From positions 496,001-560,000 of the forward strand of contig JACKNK010000002.1 in the NCBI GenBank assembly GCA_024234955.1: DNA of 64,000 nt. The letters run 5' to 3'. The stretch is from Gammaproteobacteria bacterium. Its GTDB lineage: Bacteria > Pseudomonadota > Gammaproteobacteria > JACKNK01. The notes beneath the pieces are model-generated. The model was not told where the DNA came from. It saw only the letters and a list, made by a program, of their open reading frames with translations, and searched no databases. Position numbers and translations under genes: made by a program. Shown piece by piece: positions 33,019 through 43,018 of this stretch; within the stretch, counting starts at the first letter, position 1, and every line of letters begins with the position of its first letter.

Positions 33019-33580
33019 TCAGAGGTGTTCTGCTTCCAGCGGCCTTGTGAAGTGGCGTTGGACTAGGTTGCCTGTCGAGCCGAAGTAAAAGCGGATCAGT
33101 TCGACGGCGGGGATGACGATTCGGGTGCCATCGTTCCGTGTGACCATGACGCATATGACTGCGTGTGTTTTCGATGCCAGGGGTGCTCGCTCAGCGGTAG
33201 ATAGAACTTCTCGTCCTCGGAGACCCCGCCTTGATGATGTTCGTAGTTGTATCGGTGATGGCGAGCACGGCGAAACATTCCATCGCGTAGTCCGGCGACG
33301 AAACGCGCCGACCGTTTTTCCACAGGTCGCCGATGCCCAGCAGTGGGAGCGCTGCGATTGGAACGCGTGTTTCGACCGAGTGCTGCTGATCCGTGCAGGT
33401 CGGCGTGAGCAGCCTGTCTTGGTCGTCGCTCGCACACGTCAGCGGCGACATTACGACCTTTAGCCTTGGCTGTGCGGACTGCCACGTTCCGTGCAGATAG
33501 GCCACGTCGCCGAACCAGTCCATGCGCCGTACGCGGTCATCAGGTGTCAGGTCGGGTACGCGGGGGAGTTTGTCGTCCAT
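33019..33580 (-). pseudogene. Frameshifted conserved hypothetical
   Basis: It begins well at ATG 33580 (MDDKLPRVPDLTPDDRVRRM), but the coherent sequence jumps frame at about 33230 (to GGVSEDEKFYLPLSEHPWHR) and again at about 33165 (to VICVMVTRNDGTRIVIPAVE, then RFYFGSTGNLVQR). Joined, it would give about 187 residues. At least two shifts make it a decayed gene. Family not recognised. Confidence 0.6.
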
Positions 33581-33701
33581 GACGGCCTAGGGTTTCCTTC
33601 ATCGGCCTCATCTCCATCGAGGCGTTCGTTCTCTTCGTCAGTTGCAAATATCGCTGTGACAGTCGCAAATACCGTTGTTCAGTTGCATTGATCGTTGGAA
33701 A

Positions 33702-34649
33702 TTACACATCAAGTACACCATGCGCTTGCTGGTCGGCGTGATAACTGCTGCGCACCAGCGGGCCGCTGGCGACGTGGGAAAAACCCATTTCCTCACCCAT
33801 GATACGCAACTCGGCAAATTCGTCCGGATGGACGAAGCGGGCGACGGGCAGGTGATTCAGGCTCGGTTGCAGGTATTGGCCAAGCGTGAGCATGTCCACC
33901 TTGTGGGCGCGTATATCACGCATCACGTCCAGCACTTCGTCGATCTCTTCACCGAGACCGAGCATCAGGCCGGATTTGGTGGGGATGTCCGGGTAAATCG
34001 CCTTGAAGCGTTCCAGCAGGTCCAGTGACCATTCGTAATCCGATCCCGGACGGGCCTGTTTGTAGAGGCGTGGCACGGTTTCCAGATTGTGATTGAAGAC
34101 GTCAGGCGGATGGGGTGTCAGCGCTTCCAGGGCACGGTCCATCCGACCGCGAAAATCCGGGACCAGGACTTCGATCTGGATATTCGGGCTGTGCCGACGG
34201 GTGGCTTCGATGCACGCGGAGAAATGCGCGGCGCCGCCATCACGGAGATCGTCGCGGTCCACCGAGGTGATGACCACATAGCGCAGATTCATGCCGGCGA
34301 TACAGGCGCCGAGGTTTTCCGGCTCGTCAGGGTCGAGTGCGTTGGGGCGGCCGTGGGCCACGTCGCAGAACGGACAACGCCGGGTGCAGATGTCGCCCAT
34401 GATCATGAAGGTGGCGGTGCCGCCGCCGAAGCATTCACCGAGATTTGGGCAGGAGGCCTCTTCGCAGACGGTGTGCAGGCGGTGCTCGCGCAGCACGCCC
34501 TTGAGTCGGGTCACTTCCGGAGTGCCGGGGGATTTGGCGCGAATCCAGGCCGGCTTGCGCTGTGGACGCACGGTCGGCTCGATCTTGATCGGGATGCGCG
34601 CGGTCTTCTCGGCGCCACGTTGCTTGATTCCGGACTTGTTGTCAGACAT
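33702..34649 (-). CDS. lipA: Lipoyl synthase LipA
   Basis: This 315-residue radical SAM enzyme inserts two sulfurs into the octanoyl chain of lipoyl domains. The auxiliary cluster motif is CEEASCPNLGEC; the radical SAM motif is CTRRCPFC. The C-terminal segment ends VASGPLVRSSYHAD, with the conserved RSSY serine that ligates the auxiliary cluster. It overlaps lipB by 8 bases. Confidence 0.97.
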   Translation of the reverse strand: MSDNKSGIKQRGAEKTARIPIKIEPTVRPQRKPAWIRAKSPGTPEVTRLKGVLREHRLHTVCEEASCPNLGECFGGGTATFMIMGDICTRRCPFCDVAHGRPNALDPDEPENLGACIAGMNLRYVVITSVDRDDLRDGGAAHFSACIEATRRHSPNIQIEVLVPDFRGRMDRALEALTPHPPDVFNHNLETVPRLYKQARPGSDYEWSLDLLERFKAIYPDIPTKSGLMLGLGEEIDEVLDVMRDIRAHKVDMLTLGQYLQPSLNHLPVARFVHPDEFAELRIMGEEMGFSHVASGPLVRSSYHADQQAHGVLDV

Positions 34650-35325
34650 CGGAGAGACTCGGTTCGGGGAGCCGATCGGCGATCGGTTCAGGCGCGGCAG
34701 TGTAGCCGAGGCGGTCGGCGAGATTCCCGCGCAGGCGTGCGGCGATCACTTCGAGTGGATCGTCAATGCCAAGATCGTGCATCCGGGTGACGGCCATGTC
34801 GGCATAGCCACAGGGGTTGATGCGCTGGAAGGGCGCCAGGTCCATATTCACGTTCAGGGCGAGGCCGTGGTAGCTGCAGCCGCGTCGGACCCGCAGCCCC
34901 AGTGACGCGACTTTTGCCCCCTCCACATAGACCCCGGGTGCGTCGGCGCGGGCGACCGCCGTGATGCCGTAGGACGCGAGTGTGGCGATCACAGCGGCTT
35001 CCATGACGGTTACCAGATCGCGCACACCGAGCTTGGCGCGGCGGAGGTCCAGCAAGGGGTAGAGCACGATCTGCCCCGGGCCGTGATAGGTGACCTGCCC
35101 CCCACGGTCGATGGGAATGACCGGAATGTCGCCAGGGGCGAGCAGGTGTTCGGGTTTGCCGTTCAGGCCCTGAGTGAAGACTGGCGGATGCTGTACCTGC
35201 CAGAGTTCATCCGGGGTATGGGCGTCGCGGTGATCGGTCAGGGACTGCATGGCGTGCCAGACCGGCAGGTAATCGGCGAGACCGAGGTCCCGCCAGCCCA
35301 GTTCTCGTGCGGCGAGCACGGACAT
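34642..35325 (-). CDS. lipB: Octanoyltransferase LipB
   Basis: This 227-residue enzyme transfers octanoate from acyl-carrier protein to lipoyl domains, the step before LipA. Key motifs are RGGQVTYHGPGQIVLYPLLD, GAKVASLGLRVRRG (catalytic Lys) and NPCGYADMAVT (catalytic Cys). It lies directly after the ybeD-type gene and overlaps lipA. Confidence 0.96.
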   Translation of the reverse strand: MSVLAARELGWRDLGLADYLPVWHAMQSLTDHRDAHTPDELWQVQHPPVFTQGLNGKPEHLLAPGDIPVIPIDRGGQVTYHGPGQIVLYPLLDLRRAKLGVRDLVTVMEAAVIATLASYGITAVARADAPGVYVEGAKVASLGLRVRRGCSYHGLALNVNMDLAPFQRINPCGYADMAVTRMHDLGIDDPLEVIAARLRGNLADRLGYTAAPEPIADRLPEPSLSDV

Positions 35326-35595
35326 TTACAGTGCCATCAATACCCGCTCGGAAGCGGTCAGATCCTGGTAGATCGCGTCGAGCTGATCCTTGCTGGACAC
35401 ACGCACGGAGACCGTGACCGAGAGGAATCGGCCATTGGTGCTGTCCTGAGTGCGGACCGCGCCCTCGCCCAGATCGGGGCAATGACGACGGATGAGTTCC
35501 ACCACGTAAAGGCTGAATTCCGGCTCGCCGCCTGCGTTCCCCATCGCTTTGATGGGGAAATCGCAGGGGAATTCGAGAAGGGTGTCTTCGCTCAT
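35326..35595 (-). CDS. ybeD: YbeD/DUF493 family protein
   Basis: This 89-residue small alpha/beta protein (LLEFPCDFPIKAMGN, then NGRFLSVTVSVRVSSKDQLD, YQDLTASERVLMAL) matches the UPF0250 (YbeD) family. It lies between dacA and lipB exactly as in E. coli, supporting a role around lipoate metabolism that is still undefined. The ATG overlaps the dacA stop. Confidence 0.93.
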   Translation of the reverse strand: MSEDTLLEFPCDFPIKAMGNAGGEPEFSLYVVELIRRHCPDLGEGAVRTQDSTNGRFLSVTVSVRVSSKDQLDAIYQDLTASERVLMAL

Positions 35596-36722
35596 TCGAA
35601 CCAGAGTTTGATGCTGTCGCGGAGACGGGTGAAGAAGCCGCCTTCCGCAATCGGACGCAAGGCGATCAGGGGACGTTCGGCAACGACGTCCTCACCCAGC
35701 ATCAACTTGAGGGTCCCGACTTCCTGACCTTCCGCAATCGGCGCGATCAGCTTGGCATTAAGCGACATTTCGGATTTCAGATCCTGGAACTGGCGGCGGG
35801 ACACGGTAGCCCAGAGGTCGTTGGCGATACCGACCGGCAGGTTGTCCGAATCCCCCTTCCAGACCTTGGTGTCTTCAAGACGCTCGCCCCCGCTGAACAC
35901 CCGGCGGGTGTTGTAGAAACGGAAGCCGTAATTGAGCAGGGTCTGGTTCGCGTCGGCGCGCGCCTTGTCGCTGGCCGTGCCAAGCACCACCGAGATCAGG
36001 CGCATGCCTTCGCGTTCGGCGGAGGCGACCAGACAGTACCCGGCCGCTTCGGTATGGCCGGTCTTGATGCCGTCCACTGTGGAATCGCGCCACAACAGCT
36101 TGTTGCGGTTGAATTGGCGGATGCCGTTCCACTCGTATTCCTTGATCGCATGCCAGCCGTAGTGTTCCGGGAAGTCATGCACCAGCGCCGTGGCAATCAC
36201 GGCCAGATCGTGCGCCGTGGTCAGGTGTTCCGGATCGGGCAGCCCGGTCGCGTTGACGAAGTGGGTGTTGGTGAGCCCGAGACGTTCCGCATGACGGTTC
36301 ATCAGATGAGCAAAGGTGGTCTCATCCCCGGCGACGAATTCGGCCAGCGCGACGGCGGCATCATTGCCGGACTGGATGATCAGGCCCTTGAGCAGATCTT
36401 CGACACGCACCTGGTTTCCGACCTCGATGAACATCTTCGAGCCGCCGGTGCGCCATGCCTTTTCACTGATCGTGACCTGATCGGAAAGCTTCAGGTGGCC
36501 GCCGGCGATTTCCTTGAAGACCACGTAAGCGGTCATCATCTTGGTCAGGCTGGCGGGTTCCACCTGTTGATCAGGGTTGTGTTCGGCAAGGACCTTGCCG
36601 CTGTTGAAATCGATCAGCAGCCAGGCGCTCGCAGCCAGTTCAGGCGGTGCCGGAACCGGGAGCGCGGCGTGCGCAGAAAAGCTGAAGAAGAATGCGAGAA
36701 ACAGGGAGACGAAGCGCGGCAT
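35592..36722 (-). CDS. dacA: D-alanyl-D-alanine carboxypeptidase (PBP5/6 type)
   Basis: This 376-residue enzyme trims pentapeptide stems of peptidoglycan. ATG 36722 follows directly with a signal peptide (MPRFVSLFLAFFFSFSAHAA); the upstream in-frame extension lacks coding character. Active-site motifs are SLTK (ASLTKM), SGN (QSGNDAA) and KTG (GIKTGHTEAA). The C-terminal PBP5-type beta domain and a terminal amphipathic helix (FFTRLRDSIKLWFE) anchor it to the inner membrane. Confidence 0.96.
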   Translation of the reverse strand: MPRFVSLFLAFFFSFSAHAALPVPAPPELAASAWLLIDFNSGKVLAEHNPDQQVEPASLTKMMTAYVVFKEIAGGHLKLSDQVTISEKAWRTGGSKMFIEVGNQVRVEDLLKGLIIQSGNDAAVALAEFVAGDETTFAHLMNRHAERLGLTNTHFVNATGLPDPEHLTTAHDLAVIATALVHDFPEHYGWHAIKEYEWNGIRQFNRNKLLWRDSTVDGIKTGHTEAAGYCLVASAEREGMRLISVVLGTASDKARADANQTLLNYGFRFYNTRRVFSGGERLEDTKVWKGDSDNLPVGIANDLWATVSRRQFQDLKSEMSLNAKLIAPIAEGQEVGTLKLMLGEDVVAERPLIALRPIAEGGFFTRLRDSIKLWFE

Positions 36723-36944
36723 CGTACGGGTTCCGTAAAACTGGACGAGGCGGGTGAACGCCGTTGGGCGGCATCCGATGAATGAACGATTGTACCTGAG
36801 CGGTCGGTTTATTACTGATTGCTGATGCAACAGGCTTGTGCCGGCATCGCGGTAACAAGGACCGAATTGGGTCGTTAAGTACGACCGGCGGACGACTGGA
36901 TGGTTCGCTTCCCGTACGCCGGTCTGGTTAAAGGCGGGCTGATG

Positions 36945-37202
36945 CTATTTCCAGAACTGCCACCAAGACTTTTCCTTGGTGTCGGTTGCGGGTTTCTCTC
37001 GTGGCGCGGTGACCTTGTCGAGATTCTGGCCATCGTGCTTGGCGATGTCGTCGATCACACCGTCGGTGCCGTAGATCGTTTTCATGTCACTCAGTGCTTG
37101 GCCAATGGCCTTTCCGTCACCGTCTTGATCTGCCGCGTACGCACTGCTGCCCATAAGGCAAATCAGGGATGCAACAACTACTCCCAAAAAGCGCTGCGTC
37201 AT
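36945..37202 (-). CDS. Small secreted protein, unknown
   Basis: This 85-residue protein has a clear signal peptide (FLGVVVASLICLMGSSAYA) followed by a short Asp/Lys-rich hydrophilic domain ending SWWQFWK, an aromatic-rich tail. No family is recognised. It is alone, 220 bases upstream of dacA on the same strand and too far to assume one operon. The mature part would be about 60 residues. Confidence 0.6.
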   Translation of the reverse strand: MTQRFLGVVVASLICLMGSSAYAADQDGDGKAIGQALSDMKTIYGTDGVIDDIAKHDGQNLDKVTAPREKPATDTKEKSWWQFWK

Positions 37203-37560
37203 GTTTTGTCACCCGTAAAAGAAGCGGGAGCGTTATGGGGTCTTTCGCGGCGATCTCCCAACAAGCCGCGCCAGGATTGTATTTCCTGGGCGTGGCGCCT
37301 GAGGATGGGTGTGTCGGGGCAGGAATAAATATTTTTGTGGTGTCGGGGGCCGGATGGCCGCTCTCCCCGGAGCCTTTGCCTCGCTTGGCGGGGGCTTTGT
37401 GAACGCCGCTCGCCAGATGTCCAGACGCATTTGGCACGCGACCCCGGACATGGGCTGGTCGGGTTTCCTGGCTGCGACCGAAGACTTGAACCCAAAGCGA
37501 GTAACAGCCGCCGCCCTCGGATCGGGTGGCGGCTTGATTGATGGTTTACGCAACAGGTAC
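37203..37560. other. Intergenic stretch without recognised gene
   Basis: No frame here shows a start with coding composition. A GC hairpin (GCCGCCGCCC at 37508-37517 with GGGTGGCGGC at 37525-37534) lies about 30 bases downstream of the adhesin stop and could end that transcript, though it lacks a T run. Confidence 0.4.
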
Positions 37561-40500
37561 TCAGGCTTGTCGGCGGGATCCGTCCAGATTCAACCCCGGG
37601 ATTTCGTCCGTTTCCACATGCGCTTGCTGACCTGTCGCACGTTCCAGGACTGGCGCGACACCCTGTGGCGGCTTCTCGGTGGTGTCTTCCCTCCGGTCCT
37701 GTCCGGGGGCCTGCTGGCCGCCATCTTCGGTGAAGATGCGGAAGAAATCGCCAGCGCGGACGCCGAATACGCCATTCGGAGCCGGAATGAACAAGGCGCT
37801 CTCGCCGATTGGTCCTGCGGTCTCATCGGTCGTGGCACCGTTGTGTTGCAGCTTCTCCTCGTCGTCGCCACGACCGAGATGTTCAACCCGGCCGCCCGCC
37901 AACTCGGCTTCGCCATCATGGGCATTCGCGAATCGCTGGATGTCCTGGATTGGCACACCATCGCCAGTGTCGGGATTGCGACTGGCTGCGGGTTCAACGT
38001 TGCGAAAGCCATCGCCGAAGAGACCACTTGCTTCGGTGTTTGGACCGCCGCTACGCCTGGGGGAAAGCAACCCATCATCGCCATAGCTATCTGACTCAGC
38101 TGCCTCGGAGGATATGCCTGACAGGTGCACCGACGAACGTAATCCACCGGCGAGGGAGCCGCCGAACAGGGAATTACTGTCAGCATCGGCGTCAGCGACC
38201 GAAGTAGGGAGCGGCGAAAGGCCAATGGATGGTGTGTCCGGGTTCGGTGACGAGGTTGTGCCCGTCGCACGCTTGGCGATAGCTTCCGGCCCCGTGGTTC
38301 CATCCGTGACCGCGCTTTGCGGGTTGACGCTCTGTGTGGCGGTAACAAGCGCCGTAGCGCTTTCATTGCCCACGCTGTCTATAGCTTTGGCGATCACCGT
38401 CTGGCCGACGGTGAAGGCGCTGGTCACGTTGATTGTCCACACACCGTTTTCGGCCACGCTCGTGGTGCGCACGGCCCCTCCGGGCAACGTAAGTTGCAAT
38501 GTGGAACCGGGTTCCGCCGTGCCGCTGACCTGGGTGTCGCCAGCCACGATACTTAGGATTGTCGGTGCTGCTGGCGCCGTGAAGTCGACTGTCAACTCTG
38601 CTTCGGTGGGGTCGCTGGTGGCGTTGCCGGCGGTATCGGTGACGGTCGCGATTACCGTGTAGGTGCCTTCGGTCAACGCGGCGTTATCTGGAATGGCCAA
38701 TGACCAAGTGCCGCCACCCTCCGTGAGATGGCCATCGCCGACCGTGTAAATCATGCCGTTCAGACTGACGGCCAAGGCCTCGCCGGAACCCAGGGTCACG
38801 GTGCCGGCCAATGTCGGGGTGACGCTGGACGAGACCGTGGTCGTTACTGTCGGCGCGGCAGGGACCGCCGTATCGATCACAACAGGGCTCAGTGCGGGAC
38901 TGTTGCCACTCTCGTTGCCGGCAGCATCGGAAAAGCGGGCGGTGATGCTGTAGCTGCCATTGCTCAGGAGACCAGTGGTAACGCTGTAACTGCCGTCGCC
39001 TGCCACGGTCGCACTGCCTACCGCAATACCGTTTGCGTAGATCGTCACGGTGTCGTCAGCGACCCCGCTGCCGGGGCCGCCGGTGAACGTGGGGGTGTTG
39101 TCTGAGGTGATGTTGTCGCTCTCGGATGTCCCGGTATCCGACCCCGTAGCGAGATCGGGCGCGGTCGCCGGGGCAGTTGGCGCACTGGTATCGACGAGAT
39201 AGTTGGCGTTATCCGCCACCGCCGCGTGCGTCAACGTTGCCGCGTTGTCGGTGGCATCCCGCAGGGTGCCGCCGTTGAGACTCAGGCTGTCGAGATCGAC
39301 ACTGATGCCATCGGCATCAGCCTGTGCCGCCTGAATGGTGTAGGTGAATACCAGTTGGGTGCTACCGGAACCGGACGCGTAGTCGGCCTGCACCGTGCTG
39401 CCGCCGATGTTCAACGCCAGCTGTGGGGTGCCGGTGACCGTGGTGTTCTCGCTCATGGTCACGGTCACGCTGACCACATCGCCGACGTTGAGCCGATTGT
39501 TTTGAATCCCCGATGCGCTGGTGATCAGCACATTGCTCACTGTCGGCCCGGTGTTGTCGATAATGACTTGGTTGCTCGACGCTTCGGAGAGGTTGCCGGC
39601 GGCGTCGATCGTGTAGACCCGATAGGTGCCGTCCACCAGGCCGGTAGCGCTGAGTGCGGTGGGGGTGTCGGCCTGCGCGATCGCCACCTGATTGAACTGG
39701 TTGTCCGCCGCGCCGGTGATGTCCGCGAGACTGCTGACAGCGATGTTTTCATTGACCAGGTAAGCCGTGCCGACCTCGCTGCTTTGCACCATCGCGTTGC
39801 CCGATCCGTTGAGCGTGGCCGGGGCAACGCTCGCGGTCGGGGCGTCGGTATCGACCAGATAGTTGGCGTTATCGCCGACCGATGCGTGGGTTAGCGTGGC
39901 GTCGTTGAGCGCGGCGTCCTTCAGGGTTCCACCGTTCAAACTCAAGCTATTGATATCGACACTGATGCCGTTCAGATCGGTCTGCCCGGCCTCGATCGTG
40001 TAGCTGAACACAAGATTGGTGGTGCCGGTGCCGGAAGCGTAATCGGCGTGTACCGTGCTGCCACCGATGTTCAGTGCCAGTTGTGGTGAGCCGGTAACGT
40101 TCGTGGCCTCACTCATGGTTACCGTGATGTTCACCGTGTCGCCGGCGTTCAGGGTGTTGTTCTGACCGCCGCTGTCACTGGTTATGGCGATGTTGCTGAC
40201 TGAAGGGGCGGTGACGTCAGCGGCGACGAAGCCAATGGTGAACCGACGCCCGTCCAGATCAGCGACCGAGATACCGCTGAAGGTCACCCGACTACTGCCG
40301 TCGGCGGTGGTTGCAACACGCGTCAGGTCGGTATCATCAAAGCCATCGCCCGAGTCATCGATGATCAGGCGGTAACTGCCCGCTGCGCCGGTCTTGGAGA
40401 TGTCGGTCTCAAAGCTGTTCAGATCGAACTCCAGATCGATCGTTCCGCCGTTGCTGCCGGCATCCGTGACATCCGCCGACCAGGTTCGACCGACGTAATC

Positions 40501-42261
40501 GATCGATAAGGATGGGATCGAGCCATCGCTCGCGGAACTGGCGGCGCCATTGTCGTGGGCGACCATGAGGTAATCGCCATCGTTGGCAAGAAAGCTGTTG
40601 TTGGTGAGGGTCAGACCACCCGAGGTCGCCGTGGTGACCTGATCGCCGGACTCCTGACCCACGCCGGCAAGATCGGTGGCACCCGCGTCGGTGATCGAGC
40701 CAACCCCGGTGAAGTGGTCGTTGGCACCGAGGCTCAGGCCGGTGGCGCTCCACTTTTCGGCCAGGTAGTTGTTGATGATGCTGCGTTCTGCGGCATTGAG
40801 CTGGCGATCGAATATCAGCACTTCGTGGACGGTCATGGCACCGTATCCATCGCCGCTGGAGTAGCGTCCGCCAAGCGAGTAGCGGTTGGCATTTACCGTG
40901 CCCAGGCTTTGGGAGATGGTGCCGGTAGTTTGACTGCCGTCGATGCCGGCGCCTACTTCGGTCAGATTTCCGTTGGAATTGAAGACATGGGTGCCGGTGC
41001 CTGGGGCCGCGATCGTCGCAGTCCCGTTACCGGCGTGATAGGCCCCCAGGGCGCGGTCGGTATCGCCGTTTGCCCCATCCAGTGCGGTCAGGGCAAGAAA
41101 GCCGTTGCCCGTATAGTCGTGAGTGACCAGGCCGCTGTTCGTGAAATTGACGAAGCGGCCATTCAGGTCGGTGTTGGCCAGGTCAATTTCGGCAACCAGA
41201 AATACCTCGAACTGCCCTGAATTCAGATTCAGGCTGGAGACGCCCACCTGGACACTCAACAGATCATTGATGCCATCGAACTGGACGCCACCCCCGTTGG
41301 CGGTTCGGTAGGTCGCCGGGTTTGTCGAGGAATTGGCGTCATCGATATAGGTGAGCGTCCGCCCGGTCACGGACTTTTGCGCCCAACTGGAGATCGATGC
41401 CCCTTCCGTGCTGGCGTTGAGGGTGTCGGTCTCGCTCGCATCCAGCCACGACATCAATGGGTTGTCTTCGGACTCGGTGCCGAAGTTGGCACCGGTTACA
41501 TCCGATACGGCACCGAGGACCCAGACCAGTTTCTCTCGGCTGGGCGCGTCAAGAACCCGTGCCGATTCGATCAGACCTTGTGCCACTTCCAGATCCCAGT
41601 CGCCGCCCAGATCTGCATTGCCGGTGCGATCCAGGGAGGCCGCGACGTCTGCTCCGGTCAAGGTCGCCATGCGCTCAACCGCCTGCGCACCGGTATTTCC
41701 AGCCGCGAAATCGCAGCCATAGATGAGGATGTCGCCATGCTCGGTCATCGCCTGTCCAATCTGCATCAGCACCGACTGCTGCGACGTATCAAGCGTCGCG
41801 AAATCGACCGTGGTGTTGCCCAGACTCAGGGTGCCCGGGGTCCCATGAGAGATGATGTGCACTGCGCCAATATTGCTGCGTCCTGCCATCGCATCGGCGA
41901 TCTGCATCAGGCCGTCGCGGTTGATGTCGAGAACGTGCAGTTCCGCGCCCGGTGCCATGCCGGCACGGATCAGGTCAATGTCGCCGACGTTGCCATCGAC
42001 GAACACCAGGGTGGAAGCGCTGGATGCATCGGCGAGTTCAGTAAGCGCGGCGGCCCCCTCCTGGACGGCATCGCCGATTGGGCCCATTGCTGCGTCGCCA
42101 AGGGAGTCCAGGACCTGATCCATGACCTCAAGTGTCGTTGCACCTTCAGTCGAAGCCCGATCCAGCAGTTCGGTAGCCGAAGCGGCGATTGCGTCACCGA
42201 CCTCCGCCACCAGACCACCATCCAGTACAACCCGCTTTTCAAGCCTGGATAACTTAACCAT
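37561..42261 (-). CDS. Large DUF4347 adhesin with lectin-like and Ig-like repeats
   Basis: This 1566-residue surface protein has a strong ribosome site (GAGGAGG) before the ATG. It opens MVKLSRLEKRVVLDGG, the 'LExRxxLDg' start common to large DUF4347 proteins, without a Sec signal. It continues with DUF4347 (about 85-245), a LamG/concanavalin-type domain (about 285-515), two near-identical Ig-like modules (SDSGGQNNTLNAGDTVNITV, about 685-810; SASGIQNNRLNVGDVVSVTV, about 895-1020) and further bacterial Ig-like domains (about 1030-1360). The last 200 residues are low-complexity. Type I or similar secretion and an adhesive role are inferred; no secretion genes are adjacent. Confidence 0.85.
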   Translation of the reverse strand: MVKLSRLEKRVVLDGGLVAEVGDAIAASATELLDRASTEGATTLEVMDQVLDSLGDAAMGPIGDAVQEGAAALTELADASSASTLVFVDGNVGDIDLIRAGMAPGAELHVLDINRDGLMQIADAMAGRSNIGAVHIISHGTPGTLSLGNTTVDFATLDTSQQSVLMQIGQAMTEHGDILIYGCDFAAGNTGAQAVERMATLTGADVAASLDRTGNADLGGDWDLEVAQGLIESARVLDAPSREKLVWVLGAVSDVTGANFGTESEDNPLMSWLDASETDTLNASTEGASISSWAQKSVTGRTLTYIDDANSSTNPATYRTANGGGVQFDGINDLLSVQVGVSSLNLNSGQFEVFLVAEIDLANTDLNGRFVNFTNSGLVTHDYTGNGFLALTALDGANGDTDRALGAYHAGNGTATIAAPGTGTHVFNSNGNLTEVGAGIDGSQTTGTISQSLGTVNANRYSLGGRYSSGDGYGAMTVHEVLIFDRQLNAAERSIINNYLAEKWSATGLSLGANDHFTGVGSITDAGATDLAGVGQESGDQVTTATSGGLTLTNNSFLANDGDYLMVAHDNGAASSASDGSIPSLSIDYVGRTWSADVTDAGSNGGTIDLEFDLNSFETDISKTGAAGSYRLIIDDSGDGFDDTDLTRVATTADGSSRVTFSGISVADLDGRRFTIGFVAADVTAPSVSNIAITSDSGGQNNTLNAGDTVNITVTMSEATNVTGSPQLALNIGGSTVHADYASGTGTTNLVFSYTIEAGQTDLNGISVDINSLSLNGGTLKDAALNDATLTHASVGDNANYLVDTDAPTASVAPATLNGSGNAMVQSSEVGTAYLVNENIAVSSLADITGAADNQFNQVAIAQADTPTALSATGLVDGTYRVYTIDAAGNLSEASSNQVIIDNTGPTVSNVLITSASGIQNNRLNVGDVVSVTVTMSENTTVTGTPQLALNIGGSTVQADYASGSGSTQLVFTYTIQAAQADADGISVDLDSLSLNGGTLRDATDNAATLTHAAVADNANYLVDTSAPTAPATAPDLATGSDTGTSESDNITSDNTPTFTGGPGSGVADDTVTIYANGIAVGSATVAGDGSYSVTTGLLSNGSYSITARFSDAAGNESGNSPALSPVVIDTAVPAAPTVTTTVSSSVTPTLAGTVTLGSGEALAVSLNGMIYTVGDGHLTEGGGTWSLAIPDNAALTEGTYTVIATVTDTAGNATSDPTEAELTVDFTAPAAPTILSIVAGDTQVSGTAEPGSTLQLTLPGGAVRTTSVAENGVWTINVTSAFTVGQTVIAKAIDSVGNESATALVTATQSVNPQSAVTDGTTGPEAIAKRATGTTSSPNPDTPSIGLSPLPTSVADADADSNSLFGGSLAGGLRSSVHLSGISSEAAESDSYGDDGLLSPRRSGGPNTEASGLFGDGFRNVEPAASRNPDTGDGVPIQDIQRFANAHDGEAELAGGRVEHLGRGDDEEKLQHNGATTDETAGPIGESALFIPAPNGVFGVRAGDFFRIFTEDGGQQAPGQDRREDTTEKPPQGVAPVLERATGQQAHVETDEIPGLNLDGSRRQA

Positions 42262-42535
42262 GCCGCATCCTCCTCAAACACTGGTCGTATCTCGCTGTGA
42301 CTACCGAGCAACGTCAGTGAGTAGTATAGAAAGTCCGACCGCCCATCGATTTGCCCCGAATAGGCGGTAAATGCCCACTACGGTTACATCAAGGCGCAAA
42401 TCGGACTCTGTACCGAAGCTATATGCATGTCGCGCGCCAATTTTATCAAAGTGCTCGAACGAAGCCGTGACAGGCGCGTTGGCTTGTTTCAGATAGAGTC
42501 TCCCGGTTTAGTGACCTGGGTAGAGGAGTGCATTC

Positions 42536-42943
42536 GTGATCAGAAAAATCCTGTGGTCGGCTTTGCTGGCCTTGATGCTGTCGGCCTGTGCCGAGCCGCC
42601 GTATACCAATATCGGCAACCCGGACATCAAGCCAATGCAGGCTGAAGGGGTGGTGCTTTATGACATCCGCCGCCCGGAAGAATGGCGGCAGACTGGTGTG
42701 GTGGAGGGCAGCCGACTGCTCACCTTCGTCGATGGTGGCGGACGTGTGAACCCGGAATTTTTCGAGACTTTTGCCCGCGAAGTCGCAAAGGATCAGCCGG
42801 TGATGCTGATCTGCCGGACCGGCAATCGGACCAATGTGCTGGCGCGCTTGCTTGTCGAGAAACTGGGGTACACCAAGGTCTACAACGTCGAACACGGCAT
42901 CACTGCCTGGCTCCGCGATCGCCAGCCGGTTACGCGCTTGTGA
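42536..42943 (+). CDS. Rhodanese-domain lipoprotein
   Basis: This 135-residue protein starts at GTG 42536 with a good ribosome site (AGAGGAG). A lipobox (LMLSAC) follows the signal helix. A rhodanese fold holds the active-site loop CRTGNRT (catalytic Cys). It probably moves sulfane sulfur or detoxifies thiosulfate/cyanide in the periplasm. Its 3' third plus 58 downstream bases are duplicated at 7824-7996. Confidence 0.9.
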   Translation: MIRKILWSALLALMLSACAEPPYTNIGNPDIKPMQAEGVVLYDIRRPEEWRQTGVVEGSRLLTFVDGGGRVNPEFFETFAREVAKDQPVMLICRTGNRTNVLARLLVEKLGYTKVYNVEHGITAWLRDRQPVTRL

Positions 42944-43018
42944 ACGTGACGTCACTACCGATTCCGGCAAGGCGACTCGCTGCGGTGAGGGCCGCCCCGC
43001 CAGTCGCGCTGCCGAAGA

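Noticed and set aside
37309..38094. Plus-strand 261-codon frame opposite the adhesin C-terminus
   Set aside because: It has no ribosome site and lies antisense to the adhesin, which has a strong ribosome site and a continuous domain structure.
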